Notes: a model not told the origin generated them from the letters alone. A stretch of 64,000 nucleotides of DNA from Shewanella electrodiphila (GCF_023283985.1 NZ_JAKIKU010000007.1:186001-250000); one strand, 5' to 3'. Numbered from the stretch's first letter, positions 27,741-37,217 are shown. A program made the numbers and translations.

Positions 27741-28826
27741 TTATTTAAGCTGATTGAGTGCTTTGAGCGTTAACGCTTCAGTGTAGGGATTAATTTTAAC
27801 ATGATTAGGACTCCAGCCTTTTACAAAACGTTGAAAATCAGCCCAAGCGATGGAGTAGAGAGGTCGCCAAGTCTGGACCAATGTGGCGGTACATATTTGG
27901 GGCTGATGCACTAAAGTACTGCTGACCAATGCGTTAAAATAATCATCCAGTAACCCAGAGATCTTTGCATCACTTTCTGAAAATGTCAGTACACTACTGA
28001 GTAGTAGCGCCACATCCTTCATGCCACAACCCTGACCAACATATTGAAAGTCCACTGCTGCCACTTGTTGGTGATTTGGGCTAAAACAGAAGTTAGCGAG
28101 CTTGGCATCGCCATGAACTAAGGTTTGAAAAGGGCTTTGTTTTAGTAGGGTATCGATTTGCCGAGCTGCGGCTTTTAAGTTCGGGTCGGTTAATGCTGCT
28201 AACTCATCTGGTCGAGTATCTAAATGCCAATAGGTCCCTTGCTGCCAGAGTTTTTCATGTAAGTGGTTAGTTACTTTTTTATCTTGTTCAGTTGAATCTA
28301 GGTGCTGAACATCAGGATTTTGAAATAGAAATTGGCCATGAAAACTCCCAAGCCATTTAAGGCAAGCTTTGATGGCGGTATCATCAGCTCGAGTGAGGAC
28401 GTTGTTAAAACCAACAGTGGCTAAGTCCTCAAGAATCAATAAGCAGTCATCGCCATCTTGTTCTAGATATAAACATTTAGGCACCCGATTATCTTGGCTA
28501 CATCGGTTGGCGTAATTTTGATACCAATGAAACTCTACCTGGTATGACTTTATCTTGCGCTGGTGAGAAAGGGCTGTATTCCATCCTTTAGGGTGCGATT
28601 GTGCTGTGGTGCTATCTTGTGGATCCATCATAGGTAATTTGATGTGTTTAACAATCACGCTGTCATAGGTTGAACCACACAAATGAGCTCTGAATAATTC
28701 GCCGTAACCACTCCAAAGCGATTGAATCAGCTCTATTTGAGTAATTGCTGTCGCACCAGTTTGTTGTTTTATGGTGTTGAGCACACTTGAGTTAATGCTT
28801 GAATTAATGTCAGTTTCGATATTCAT
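27741..28826 (-). CDS. Aminoglycoside phosphotransferase/EcKinase-like protein
   Basis: 361 residues with a protein-kinase-like fold. Visible are the catalytic loop FQTLVHGDAKLANFCF (HGDxxxxN), the metal-binding Asp in AAVDFQYVGQGCGMKDVALL, and an N-lobe segment DSVIVKHIKLP with a candidate Lys. The arrangement matches the APH/DUF1679/ecdysteroid-kinase-like superfamily that phosphorylates small molecules such as choline or antibiotics. The substrate cannot be inferred; it is not specifically a resistance enzyme. Single gene with its own upstream region. Confidence 0.75.
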   Translation of the reverse strand: MNIETDINSSINSSVLNTIKQQTGATAITQIELIQSLWSGYGELFRAHLCGSTYDSVIVKHIKLPMMDPQDSTTAQSHPKGWNTALSHQRKIKSYQVEFHWYQNYANRCSQDNRVPKCLYLEQDGDDCLLILEDLATVGFNNVLTRADDTAIKACLKWLGSFHGQFLFQNPDVQHLDSTEQDKKVTNHLHEKLWQQGTYWHLDTRPDELAALTDPNLKAAARQIDTLLKQSPFQTLVHGDAKLANFCFSPNHQQVAAVDFQYVGQGCGMKDVALLLSSVLTFSESDAKISGLLDDYFNALVSSTLVHQPQICTATLVQTWRPLYSIAWADFQRFVKGWSPNHVKINPYTEALTLKALNQLK

Positions 28827-29035
28827 TCGATGAAAATAATCTCTCTATAATCGGTATTGGCGTAGAAATTAGCTAAATACTATTCAATTCAATAAACACT
28901 ATTCAATAAATACTGAGCAAATTGTATGTTTAACCGCTGAATAAGTGAAATACTTCTCAAGACTTAGGGGTTATGCATTGAACTTTGAATTAAATAGCGT
29001 AATTTTAAGGTATTGAAACCGACTGGAGTTTGGAT

Positions 29036-29296
29036 ATGAAGCCAGGCAAAAATGATAGCAAGTTACTGAAACTCGCCATGGAAATTGGTGAGGGATATGC
29101 GAAAAAAAGAGGTTTTAAAGATTTTGGTGTAGGTATTTCGCCAAAAGATAAAGTGGAATGTATTTATCGTTTACTAGTACAAGATGGCTTGATACAAGCA
29201 CTTGCCGAAGACAAAGATGATGGCCCTAATAGAAAGCATAAATTGGTGTTATGGATTTCAAAACAGCTTCCTCCAGAGCATCCATTAATGAACTAA
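29036..29296 (+). CDS. DUF5062 family protein
   Basis: 86 residues starting at ATG 29036, which has GGAG seven bases upstream; a TTG at 29030 is in frame but too close to the ribosome binding site. The sequence LKLAMEIGEGYAKKRGFKDF, SPKDKVECIYRLLVQDGLIQ and HKLVLWISKQLPPEHPLMN matches the DUF5062 family of Vibrio and Shewanella. Soluble and helical. Function unknown. A terminator follows immediately. Confidence 0.7.
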   Translation: MKPGKNDSKLLKLAMEIGEGYAKKRGFKDFGVGISPKDKVECIYRLLVQDGLIQALAEDKDDGPNRKHKLVLWISKQLPPEHPLMN

Positions 29297-29314
29297 ATGG
29301 TGGGCTGTCGTACT

Positions 29315-29342
29315 AAAAAGCCAAGCGTCTGCTTGGCTTTTT
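29315..29342. terminator. Bidirectional rho-independent terminator
   Basis: AAAAAGCCAAGC (29315-29326) and GCTTGGCTTTTT (29331-29342), 12-bp perfect stem, loop GTCT. It serves the DUF5062 gene and the convergent MscS-type gene. Confidence 0.85.
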
Positions 29343-29385
29343 GAGTTTTATTTTGAGTTATCTTTCCATCAAGGCTGCTTCACCA

Positions 29386-31215
29386 TCAAGATTTAGCGAC
29401 CATCTCGTTATCCACTTCTAATTCTTCAGGAGATTTCAGCACATCTTTAGGCTTAGTCACGCTACCGACTGGCGGATAAGCCACACTATCTTTAAATCCT
29501 TCGCGGGTGTCTTCACTGTAATTTGGAAAGGGTAGCTCTTCTTCTTCAATAAGCTGGCGAATGGTTTGCTCTGCCTTTTGCTGCGCGTCGAGATCAGCAG
29601 GCACCGCATTATTGAGCACCACATTTTGCCCTACTGGCGCAATATGGATATCCAGTGTTTTCATAATGTTCAATAAGTGAAAATTCAAATCTTCGGCAAT
29701 ACCAAAATATTCATTGATGTCACCAGTATCAATGTAAGCATTGACGTTGACCACAAAAGCGTCACGTTCAATCGCTAAGAAACGTGCTCGCTGGGCGATT
29801 TCTAATACTCTTGGATGCGATAAAAGTAATTTACGTAATTCCATCAGCAGCATTTGTAACTGCGCTTTGGAAGTATCGAGGCTAATTCGCAAATCATGCT
29901 TATAACGGCGGCGATCGATCACTGAAAAGTTTTCTAATTCTTGGGATGAAAATACTGAGTTAGGGATATGCACTACGGTGCGGTCAAGCTTACGAATGCG
30001 GGTTGAGCGTAAGCCGATTTCTTCAACCACGCCTAAGGTTGTGCCAAAGCGGCAAAAATCACCGGGTTTAATCGGCCTTGCAGCATAGAGGGTTAATGCG
30101 CCAAAGACGTTCTCTAATGGTTTTTGTGCGGCTAATGCAATGGCTAAACTGCCAACACCTAAACCAGTTAGGATTGTCGCCATATTGTAGCCTGAACTTT
30201 CAAACCACATCAGCGCGATAATAACTACTATGACCATTTTAAGAATGGCTACCATAGGTCTTAATAAAGCCACACTATAACTTTTATCTTGATCATGAAG
30301 TTGCTTAGACTTGTAAGCAGAATAAAGCTCAACTAAACCCAAAATCAAAATGGTATTGGCAAGGTAGAGTAACGTGCTGTTATCAAACCAAACTCTTGCT
30401 CGCACAGATAATCCAAGTGCTAAAGCGACATATTGCAGTAATGATAAGTATAAGAACCAACGCAGACTGCGGCCACAAAATCGGCTTAAGCCTGCAATAC
30501 GAGGCTCGAAGTGTTTGGCTAGACTTTTGGCCGCGATACTAATTAGTCCAGTGCCTATCCAACCAAAAAATATGCTTAAACTGAATATGAGTAATTGCCA
30601 GTTTTCCATGTGAAAGGCTTTAAATTCAGGTAAGAAGTTTGCGAGGGTTTCTATTTGAGGACTGTAACCGTATTCGTCCCAGAGTTCAGGGATTTTGGCG
30701 ACGGTAGCGTTAGATATTTTCCAAACTTTACCGCCTTTTCCATCTGGGACATGCTGCATATAAACAGGAATTGGGCCGGTATTGGTTTCAAGCACGCCCA
30801 GTAAATCTCGGTAACTTGGGAGCTTATCGTTTAAGTGTCCTGTTGCTTGATCGCTGATTTGCGACAAGTCGATGATATTTTGCTTGTTCCATAAAATGGA
30901 TAGCTTTCGCAGTAATTCAGGGCCGTCTTCTGGATTAATGCCGTTAGGTAAATAACGTAAGTCGACAAATTCAGCCGCTGTTTCCCAATCATCTTGCTCA
31001 ACCGCTTGGCTTATGGCGATTAATGTTGATAGTGGCGTTTCACCATCTCGGGCAAGTATCAACCCGCCTTGTGCTTCGGCAATGGCTTCACTGCGTTTTT
31101 CTGCCTCGGCGACTTTTTTGAGATTAATGTCATCAGCGGCAACAGCGTTAAAGGGGGCACAGTGGAGTGAAATGAGTAAAACAACAGAGAGAAGCCAGCG
31201 CCAATTGTGCATCAT
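29386..31215 (-). CDS. MscS family mechanosensitive channel protein
   Basis: 609 residues. A cleavable signal peptide precedes a periplasmic domain (about 30-200), then several membrane helices and the MscS core: the pore-lining helix ATILTGLGVGSLAIALAAQK, the beta domain KPGDFCRFGTTLGVVEEIGL with RSTRIRKLDRTVVHIPNS, and the cytoplasmic alpha/beta domain. It is longer than E. coli MscS and resembles the mid-size YnaI/YbdG-type channels that protect against osmotic downshock. The C-terminus carries an acidic hydrophilic tail. A single gene convergent with DUF5062. Confidence 0.9.
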   Translation of the reverse strand: MMHNWRWLLSVVLLISLHCAPFNAVAADDINLKKVAEAEKRSEAIAEAQGGLILARDGETPLSTLIAISQAVEQDDWETAAEFVDLRYLPNGINPEDGPELLRKLSILWNKQNIIDLSQISDQATGHLNDKLPSYRDLLGVLETNTGPIPVYMQHVPDGKGGKVWKISNATVAKIPELWDEYGYSPQIETLANFLPEFKAFHMENWQLLIFSLSIFFGWIGTGLISIAAKSLAKHFEPRIAGLSRFCGRSLRWFLYLSLLQYVALALGLSVRARVWFDNSTLLYLANTILILGLVELYSAYKSKQLHDQDKSYSVALLRPMVAILKMVIVVIIALMWFESSGYNMATILTGLGVGSLAIALAAQKPLENVFGALTLYAARPIKPGDFCRFGTTLGVVEEIGLRSTRIRKLDRTVVHIPNSVFSSQELENFSVIDRRRYKHDLRISLDTSKAQLQMLLMELRKLLLSHPRVLEIAQRARFLAIERDAFVVNVNAYIDTGDINEYFGIAEDLNFHLLNIMKTLDIHIAPVGQNVVLNNAVPADLDAQQKAEQTIRQLIEEEELPFPNYSEDTREGFKDSVAYPPVGSVTKPKDVLKSPEELEVDNEMVAKS

Positions 31216-31698
31216 AATTTATCCCTAAAATAAGACCTGAAACACTTTCAAATATATGTGTTTTATCATCAGACTGCTAGCTCGAATTATCATAATTTTC
31301 ACAAAGTTAGTTAAAGGTGGTTACATTTTTGCGGTTGATACTTTGCCACTTAAGGTAAAGCCACGCCTCTAGATAACTATTAATGCCTACAAGAAGCTGA
31401 GCATAGTGGTGTTTGTCGTAGGTTAAGTGGGTTATCTATTTCAGGCTGTAGTTCCTGATACCGTTCTTGCTGAAGAATAGCGACTTATTGAAAATAATAG
31501 ACTTTTAATAATAGCTAAGTTGAATTTGATTAATGTTGAATCTTGCCTAGACTGAATCTACATAGCCTGAAACCACTAACACCCTGTAAAAACAAGAGCA
31601 TCATTGTTTTAGCCAATACCAAACGCGACAAATTAAGTACGTTATCAGTTGAATGGAATCAAACTTATACTCACAGAACAACATGGAGTTAATGAAGC
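31216..31698. other. Intergenic region between divergent genes
   Basis: Divergent promoter region of the MscS gene (leftward) and the DUF4345 gene (rightward). AT-rich, with no gene, RNA motif or repeat that I could support. Confidence 0.5.
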
Positions 31699-32088
31699 AT
31701 GAAAGCACAACAAATATTTTTACTTCTGGCGGCTGTAGGGCTCCTTCCTATCGCATTATCTTATGGTTTTTCTCCAGCTAATTCACTTTCATTTTTATTC
31801 GATATCAACGCAGAACCCATTAATGTGACTCATATTTTTCGCGCTGTAATGGGGCTTTATTTAGCCTTGGTGCTCTTTTGGGTGGCAGGTGCTTTAAAGG
31901 CATCCATCAGGCTTGCAGCTTTATACAGTTTGGTCGTGTTTATGCTTGGTTTAGCAGCAGGTCGCAGTTTGAGCTTATTCATTGATGGTATGCCACATTG
32001 GTTGTTGGTTGTGTATCTGCTGTTGGAAATTGGCTTTGGTGTAGTGGGCATTCAAATGATCAGAAAAACAGTATTAGAAGACGTTTAA
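31699..32088 (+). CDS. DUF4345 domain membrane protein
   Basis: 129 residues with four membrane helices and hydrophilic connections FRAVMGLYLALVLFWVAGAL and GRSLSLFIDGMPHWLLVVYL. Length, the loop FDINAEPINVTHIFRAVMG and the Arg in GLAAGRSLS fit DUF4345, an uncharacterised four-helix inner-membrane family. It lies 97 bp before the sulfatase gene on the same strand, so the two might be cotranscribed, though no functional link is known. Confidence 0.7.
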   Translation: MKAQQIFLLLAAVGLLPIALSYGFSPANSLSFLFDINAEPINVTHIFRAVMGLYLALVLFWVAGALKASIRLAALYSLVVFMLGLAAGRSLSLFIDGMPHWLLVVYLLLEIGFGVVGIQMIRKTVLEDV

Positions 32089-32185
32089 GTTCTATCGCAA
32101 GTCTAGTGAGCTATTTGCTTATAAATCATAGCTTTTAATGTGTTAATTAATAATCCAATTGATGTTTAAACTAAAAGGTGACTGT

Positions 32186-33688
32186 ATGAAAAGTATTGTT
32201 TCATGGGGAGTATTAACGCTATTCACTTTGGTCAGTAGCAGTGTATTTGCGGCAACGGATAAGCCAAATATATTTGTTATTTTTACTGATGATATTGGTA
32301 TCTCAAACTTAAGTGCCTATCACAATGGCGTGATGAGTAGTGATACACCTAATATCGACAGTATTGCTGAAAAAGGCATTTTGATGACTGACTATTATGC
32401 TCAGCCTTCATGTACAGCAGGGCGATCTGCTTTTATGACAGGGCAACTTCCGGTGAGAACGGGAATGCATACAGTGGGCTTACCAGGCGGACCAGTAGGG
32501 CTGAATAAAAATACTCCTACTCTGCCAGAGATATTAAAATCAATGGGCTACATGACAGGCCAGTTTGGTAAAAACCATTTAGGTGATCGCGATGAGTTTT
32601 TACCTACAATGCATGGCTTTGATGAGTATTGGGGCTGGTTGTATCACTTGAATGCAATGGAATACACCGAAGACCCTGATTGGCCTACCGATCCAGCATT
32701 TCAATCATTTGCTCCTCGTAATGTAATCCATGCTAAATCAACAGGTAAAGGTAAGCAGTCTATTAAAGATGATGGACCGTTATCGATTGAGCGTATGCGA
32801 ACACTTGATGATGAAGTAAACAAACACACCATCGATTTTATTGAAAGAGCAGTCAAAGCCGATAAGCCTTTTTTTACTTGGTATTGCCCATCTCGAGGTC
32901 ATGTTTGGACTCATTTATCGCCTAAGTACGAAAAAATGCTTGGCCAAAATGGCTGGGGGTTACAAGAAGTTGTCATGAAAGATTTAGATGACCATGTGGG
33001 TGAAATGCTAGCCAAAATGGAAGAGCTGGGCATTGCTGATAACACCATCATTGTATTCACGGCTGATAATGGCCCTGAAATAATGACTTGGCCAGATGGC
33101 GGTATGACACCATTTCATGGTGAGAAGGGCACCACTTGGGAAGGCGGAGTAAGAGCGCCAATGTTAATTAGTTGGCCTGACAAAATTAAAGCGGGCCAAG
33201 TTAAAAATGGCATGTTTGATGGTATGGACTTTTTACCTACCTTGGTTGCAGCAGCTGGTGGTCCTAATGATCTGAAGCAGAAAATGTTGACGGGTTATAA
33301 AGGCTTTAAAGCCCATTTAGATGGTTACAATCAGCTGGGTATGCTGACTAAAGATGAGCCTTCGCAGCGTAAAGAGATTTTTTATTACGAACGTGATCGC
33401 TTACAGGCTGTAAGAGTTGGTGATTGGAAGGCGCATTTTGTGGTACAGAATAATGGATGGTCAGGAGCCAAAGAAGAGTTGAATGCACCGCTATTATTTA
33501 ACCTTCGACGTGATCCTTATGAACGTGCCGCTGAAGAATCTGGCATGTACCTCAAATGGATGGGACAAAAAATGTGGGCATTTGGCCCAGCGCAAGCTGC
33601 TGTACAAAAGCATTTAGAGACGTTTAAAAAGTGGCCGCCAATGACAGCTGATATTGGTTCAGTTAATAGTGGTGGCGTTGGGAATTAA
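32186..33688 (+). CDS. Exported sulfatase (arylsulfatase-like)
   Basis: 500 residues from the ATG at 32186 (AAGGTGA upstream; in-frame codons from 32159 look untranslated). A signal peptide (MKSIVSWGVLTLFTLVSSSVFA) is followed by the sulfatase core: metal-binding IFTDDIG, then SCTAGRSAFMTGQ with the formylglycine Cys in CxAxR, GKNHLGDRDEFLPTMHGFDE, and the second metal-site region ADNGPE. Cysteine-type sulfatases need a formylglycine-generating or anaerobic maturase, and none is visible in this window. The C-terminal part is typical of arylsulfatase A relatives. A membrane barrel gene follows. Confidence 0.9.
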   Translation: MKSIVSWGVLTLFTLVSSSVFAATDKPNIFVIFTDDIGISNLSAYHNGVMSSDTPNIDSIAEKGILMTDYYAQPSCTAGRSAFMTGQLPVRTGMHTVGLPGGPVGLNKNTPTLPEILKSMGYMTGQFGKNHLGDRDEFLPTMHGFDEYWGWLYHLNAMEYTEDPDWPTDPAFQSFAPRNVIHAKSTGKGKQSIKDDGPLSIERMRTLDDEVNKHTIDFIERAVKADKPFFTWYCPSRGHVWTHLSPKYEKMLGQNGWGLQEVVMKDLDDHVGEMLAKMEELGIADNTIIVFTADNGPEIMTWPDGGMTPFHGEKGTTWEGGVRAPMLISWPDKIKAGQVKNGMFDGMDFLPTLVAAAGGPNDLKQKMLTGYKGFKAHLDGYNQLGMLTKDEPSQRKEIFYYERDRLQAVRVGDWKAHFVVQNNGWSGAKEELNAPLLFNLRRDPYERAAEESGMYLKWMGQKMWAFGPAQAAVQKHLETFKKWPPMTADIGSVNSGGVGN

Positions 33689-33781
33689 AGGCTTTTACTC
33701 TCTTTCAATGTCTGTTTTAAAGGGCCTATATAGCCATTTCGGTTGGGTTATATAGGTCTACATGTTAACAAGGAAGGTTTT

Positions 33782-34576
33782 ATGAAGCTTAGAAAGTGGC
33801 TAATTGTTTGCAGTACTTTGTTGTCTACAGCGATAGGGTTTACGTCAATAAGCGTGTTTGCTGATGACGGTTTCTCGACAACAGAAGCATCATGGAAGCA
33901 CAGCGTAGAGATTTACGGGTTAGCGCTGAATATACGTGGCGACACCACTGTCAACGATCAGAATCTTGAGGTCGATGTTGATCCGCAATTTATTATGGAC
34001 ACCCTTGAAATGACTGCTATGGTGCATTTTGAAGGAATTCATCAGAATCAGTGGGGCTATTACATTGATTATAGTTTCATGAAGCTCAATGGTGAAACCA
34101 ATAACATAATAGATAACACTAACAATTTGGTGCTAAAAGGCGATATTGATATTCGCCAAGGCGTATTAGAAGCTAAGGGCTTTAAACGCTATGAATATGG
34201 CGATAGCACACTGGATTATACATTTGGACTGCGTTGGTGGGATAACGACATTGATATGCAGTTATACCGCAAAGACAATAATGCCATTTTCAGTGAGATT
34301 AACTTAGAAGATGACTGGGTTGATTATGTAATTGGTATTCGATGGATGAATCCAATTAATGAGGATTGGCTTTTTTATGTTAGCGCAGATGCAGGTTTAG
34401 GTACTGATACTGACTTCACTTCGTCGATTATGACGGGCGTCAGATACCAGATAAACACTTGGTCTGATTTAAATATGGGCTATAAATCCACCTGGGTTGA
34501 TTACGATAATGAAGATAATTTTGCTTACGATACCGCTTCACAAGGTTTTCTCATTGGTTGGGCTGCGTACTTTTAG
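33782..34576 (+). CDS. Predicted outer-membrane beta-barrel protein
   Basis: 264 residues from the ATG at 33782 (AAGGAAGG upstream). A signal peptide (KLRKWLIVCSTLLSTAIGFT to about VFA) is followed by a mature protein rich in alternating Tyr/Trp strands such as YEYGDSTLDYTFGLRWWDND and YVIGIRWMNPINEDWLFYVS, and it ends in aromatic Phe, the barrel-insertion signal. I do not recognise the family. It sits 94 bp after the sulfatase, which suggests a shared role in sulfated compound use or outer-membrane change. A terminator follows. Confidence 0.75.
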   Translation: MKLRKWLIVCSTLLSTAIGFTSISVFADDGFSTTEASWKHSVEIYGLALNIRGDTTVNDQNLEVDVDPQFIMDTLEMTAMVHFEGIHQNQWGYYIDYSFMKLNGETNNIIDNTNNLVLKGDIDIRQGVLEAKGFKRYEYGDSTLDYTFGLRWWDNDIDMQLYRKDNNAIFSEINLEDDWVDYVIGIRWMNPINEDWLFYVSADAGLGTDTDFTSSIMTGVRYQINTWSDLNMGYKSTWVDYDNEDNFAYDTASQGFLIGWAAYF

Positions 34577-34614
34577 CGAGACTAAATAGCAATCATGCTT
34601 AATCACGTATCCAT

Positions 34615-34650
34615 AAGAGCTCGACTTAACCATGTCTGAGCTCTTTTTGT
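34615..34650. terminator. Rho-independent terminator
   Basis: AAGAGCTC (34615-34622) pairs with GAGCTCTT (34638-34645), extended inside by GAC/GTC and followed by TTTG. It serves the barrel gene and, with the A-run, the convergent GNAT gene. Confidence 0.7.
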
Positions 34651-34658
34651 TTTTAACA

Positions 34659-35189
34659 TTACTCAGTTGGTAATGGATTACCTTTTAGAGAAAGCGCATA
34701 GCGTAAAAGAGTAAAATTATCCTCTTGGTATTCTCGGATAAAGCTCATGCCCAATTTTTCAATGATATTCACTGAGCCAAGATTAAGGTTAACAACTTCG
34801 CCGTAAATAATATCTAAATCCATATGCTTCTTAGCATACTCAATACAGGCAAGGTTAGCTTCTGTGGCATAGCCCTTACCCCAAAAATCTTGGTGTAAAC
34901 GATAGCCTATATCTACTGCATTAATACGTAAATCATATTTAAACCCACAAAAGCCTATGACTTGTTTGGTTGCTTTTAATACTACAGCCCAACGAGCAAA
35001 ACCATATTTCTGGTATTCTGCTAACCAGGTGTCCTGAATAATGTTTTTCGCATCTTCGATGTTATTACACATGCCTGCATCGCCAGTGTAGCGGTTGACT
35101 TCCTCTGAATTAAACTCAAGCACAGCCTTTGTATCGCCAAGATTAAATTCACGAATGATTAGGCGTTCAGTTTCGATGATTATTGTCAC
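34659..35189 (-). CDS. GNAT family N-acetyltransferase (RimJ/RimL type)
   Basis: 176 residues from a GTG at 35189 preceded by AAGGA at seven bases. The start TIIIETERLIIREFNLGDTK is the classic RimJ/RimL opening; the CoA site is DIGYRLHQDFWGKGYATEAN and the C-terminal motif is NLGSVNIIEKLGMSFIREYQ. It begins only 2 bp after the cold-shock gene, so the two are cotranscribed and translationally linked. Substrate unknown. Confidence 0.85.
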   Translation of the reverse strand: MTIIIETERLIIREFNLGDTKAVLEFNSEEVNRYTGDAGMCNNIEDAKNIIQDTWLAEYQKYGFARWAVVLKATKQVIGFCGFKYDLRINAVDIGYRLHQDFWGKGYATEANLACIEYAKKHMDLDIIYGEVVNLNLGSVNIIEKLGMSFIREYQEDNFTLLRYALSLKGNPLPTE

Positions 35190-35191
35190 TT

Positions 35192-35659
35192 TTATTTCCT
35201 TGGTTCTTGGATTGTTGCATCTGCTCCAGATGCACCTGCTTCAGATGCATTGGTGATGTCATAGTAAGCTTGATAAGCAAAGCGGCCGATGGCAATAACA
35301 ATCAAAATAATAATGATCCGACTCATGGTACCTGAAGCCGTGGTGGCTTTTTGCATTTTGATTGGACCTTTTTTCTTGATTGATTTTTGGCCCTGATGTG
35401 ATTGATTCGTCTGTTGCTTGTCTTTGTTAGATTGAGTGCGAACAGCAACGCCTTCAATTTGTGCCTGAACAGCTTTTATTTTTCCATCAGCAAGTTGCTC
35501 TATTACATATTCAATTCTGTCGCCAACATGTGGCTTTCTTGCCATATGCTTTAGGGTTGAAATATGAATAAAAACGTCTCTGTCACCTTCGTCTGGTTCA
35601 ATAAATCCAAACCCTTTATTACTATTCCAGCGAACCAACCGACCAGTTTCCATTTTCAC
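35192..35659 (-). CDS. Cold-shock domain protein with C-terminal membrane helix
   Basis: About 155 residues. The N-terminus METGRLVRWNSNKGFGFIEP carries the RNP-1-type KGFGFI motif and DVFIHISTLK, an S1/cold-shock OB-fold that binds single-stranded nucleic acid. A basic Gln/Lys-rich linker leads to one membrane helix (SRIIIILIVIAIGRFAYQAY) and a short acidic tail. The start is chosen at GTG 35659 because AAGGA lies eight bases upstream; the open frame runs further up to 35719 without a good start. CSD proteins with a DUF1294-like membrane end are known; here only one helix remains. Membrane-tethered RNA binding is inferred. Confidence 0.8.
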   Translation of the reverse strand: MKMETGRLVRWNSNKGFGFIEPDEGDRDVFIHISTLKHMARKPHVGDRIEYVIEQLADGKIKAVQAQIEGVAVRTQSNKDKQQTNQSHQGQKSIKKKGPIKMQKATTASGTMSRIIIILIVIAIGRFAYQAYYDITNASEAGASGADATIQEPRK

Positions 35660-35813
35660 CAATGTTTTCCTTTTTGAGTGAGTGCATGTTTTAGCACACA
35701 TTATAAAATTGCCAGCCACTATGCTAGGTTAATAACACACCTTAATAAATATAATTACTTAAGTGCTTACTCTTTGACGGCATATTGTTTTTTAAGCAAT
35801 ACCTTGACCACAA

Positions 35814-35832
35814 AAAGAACAACACGCCCTAG
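35814..35832. repeat. Solo end of the MITE-like repeat family
   Basis: AAAGAACAACACGCCCTAG closely matches the right end of the 1278-1477 element. No partner end is seen nearby, so it is a fragment. It sits directly before the ribosome binding site of the M20 gene. Confidence 0.55.
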
Positions 35833-35849
35833 TAAACAAGGAAGATATC

Positions 35850-37217
35850 ATGAAATTATCAGCAGGTTTTGCTGTAATACCGAAAGCGTTATCCATTTCA
35901 CTTGCCGTGGCGACTATGATTGGTTCGAGCTCGATTGTTAGTGTCTCAGCTCAAGCTGAAAACTTTGATGCATCGGTAATGAAATCTATGCCGAAACTTG
36001 AGCAGCTTTATACTCATTTGCACCAATATCCCGAGCTGTCTTATCAAGAAAAAAATACCAGCGCTCGAATGGCAAAAGAGTTAAGCCAACTTGGCTTTGA
36101 TGTGACTGATAACTTTGGTGGTTACGGTGTCGTTGGCATTTATAAAAATGGCACGGGCCCAGTGCTGATGATAAGAGCTGATATAGATGGTTTACCGATT
36201 ATTGAGCAAACGGGTAAATCCTATGCTTCAAAAGTGACAACACTAGATGAGCACAACAATACCGTTGGCATTATGCATGGCTGTGGTCATGATATTCATA
36301 TGACCAGTTTTATAGGTACCGCTGAGCAGTTGATGAAGCATAAAGCAGATTGGAAAGGCACCTTGATGATGGTGGCACAACCTGCAGAAGAAGTCGGCGG
36401 TGGTGCGAAAGCCATGTTAAAGCAAGGTTTGTTTAGTCAATTCCCAACCCCTGACAATGTCATTGGCTTACATGTCAGTGCAGGTATTCCAGCGGGTAAA
36501 GTGGGTGTGGTGAGTGGCTACGCTTTAGCTAATGTTGATTCAGTAGATATTACTATTAAGGGCAAGAGTGGCCATGGTGCTTACCCACATTTAACCATTG
36601 ATCCTGTGGTGTTAGCAGCAAGAACGGTGTTAGCACTGCAAACGATTCCAAGTCGCGAGGTATCTCCGCTTGAGCCTAATGTTGTCACTGTGGGCTCCAT
36701 TCATGGCGGCTCAAAGCACAATATTATTTCCAATCAAGTAAAGCTGCAGTTAACGTTACGTTCTTATAATCCTGAAGTGCGTGAACAACAAATTGCAGCC
36801 ATTAAACGTATTACTAAAGGGATTGCGATAAGCGCAGGTTTACCTGACGAGTTAATGCCAGAGGTTTATGTGCATGACGATGAAACCATTCCCTCAACTT
36901 ATAATGAGCCGCAGCTTGCTGCCAAAGTGCAAGCCAGTATCGAAACTGAGTTAGGTAAACAAAATGTGGTGATTGCACCACCAGTGATGGCGGGTGAAGA
37001 CTTTGGCTTGTATGGCCGTACAGATCAAAATGTGCCAATTACGTTATTTTGGCTAGGAGCAGTTGAGCCTGCAGCATATCAAGCAAGCCTTGATTCAGGT
37101 GAGGGCTTGCCATCATTACACTCGAGCTTATTTGCCCCAGATTATCCATTAACGATTAAAACGGGTGTGAGAGCGATGACTCGCACAGCAATGGATTTGT
37201 TTAACCAAAAACAATAG
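35850..37217 (+). CDS. Exported M20 family amidohydrolase
   Basis: 455 residues with an N-terminal signal peptide. The M20 peptidase/amidohydrolase core is clear: VLMIRADIDGLPIIEQTG, the metal site IMHGCGHDIHMTSFIG, AQPAEEVGGGAKAML, and the dimerisation domain GKSGHGAYPHLTIDPVVLAA. The final metal ligand is in the C-terminal PSLHSSLFAPDY. HGCGHD is typical of the aminoacylase/hippurate hydrolase-like M20D subfamily, which removes acyl groups from N-acyl amino acids. AAGGAAG precedes the ATG. Exported relatives are usually metal-dependent. Confidence 0.9.
   Translation: MKLSAGFAVIPKALSISLAVATMIGSSSIVSVSAQAENFDASVMKSMPKLEQLYTHLHQYPELSYQEKNTSARMAKELSQLGFDVTDNFGGYGVVGIYKNGTGPVLMIRADIDGLPIIEQTGKSYASKVTTLDEHNNTVGIMHGCGHDIHMTSFIGTAEQLMKHKADWKGTLMMVAQPAEEVGGGAKAMLKQGLFSQFPTPDNVIGLHVSAGIPAGKVGVVSGYALANVDSVDITIKGKSGHGAYPHLTIDPVVLAARTVLALQTIPSREVSPLEPNVVTVGSIHGGSKHNIISNQVKLQLTLRSYNPEVREQQIAAIKRITKGIAISAGLPDELMPEVYVHDDETIPSTYNEPQLAAKVQASIETELGKQNVVIAPPVMAGEDFGLYGRTDQNVPITLFWLGAVEPAAYQASLDSGEGLPSLHSSLFAPDYPLTIKTGVRAMTRTAMDLFNQKQ

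Noticed and set aside
27741..28826. Antibiotic-resistance aminoglycoside phosphotransferase
   Set aside because: Only the general kinase-like HGDxxxxN core is present; the family is broad and nothing indicates an aminoglycoside substrate.
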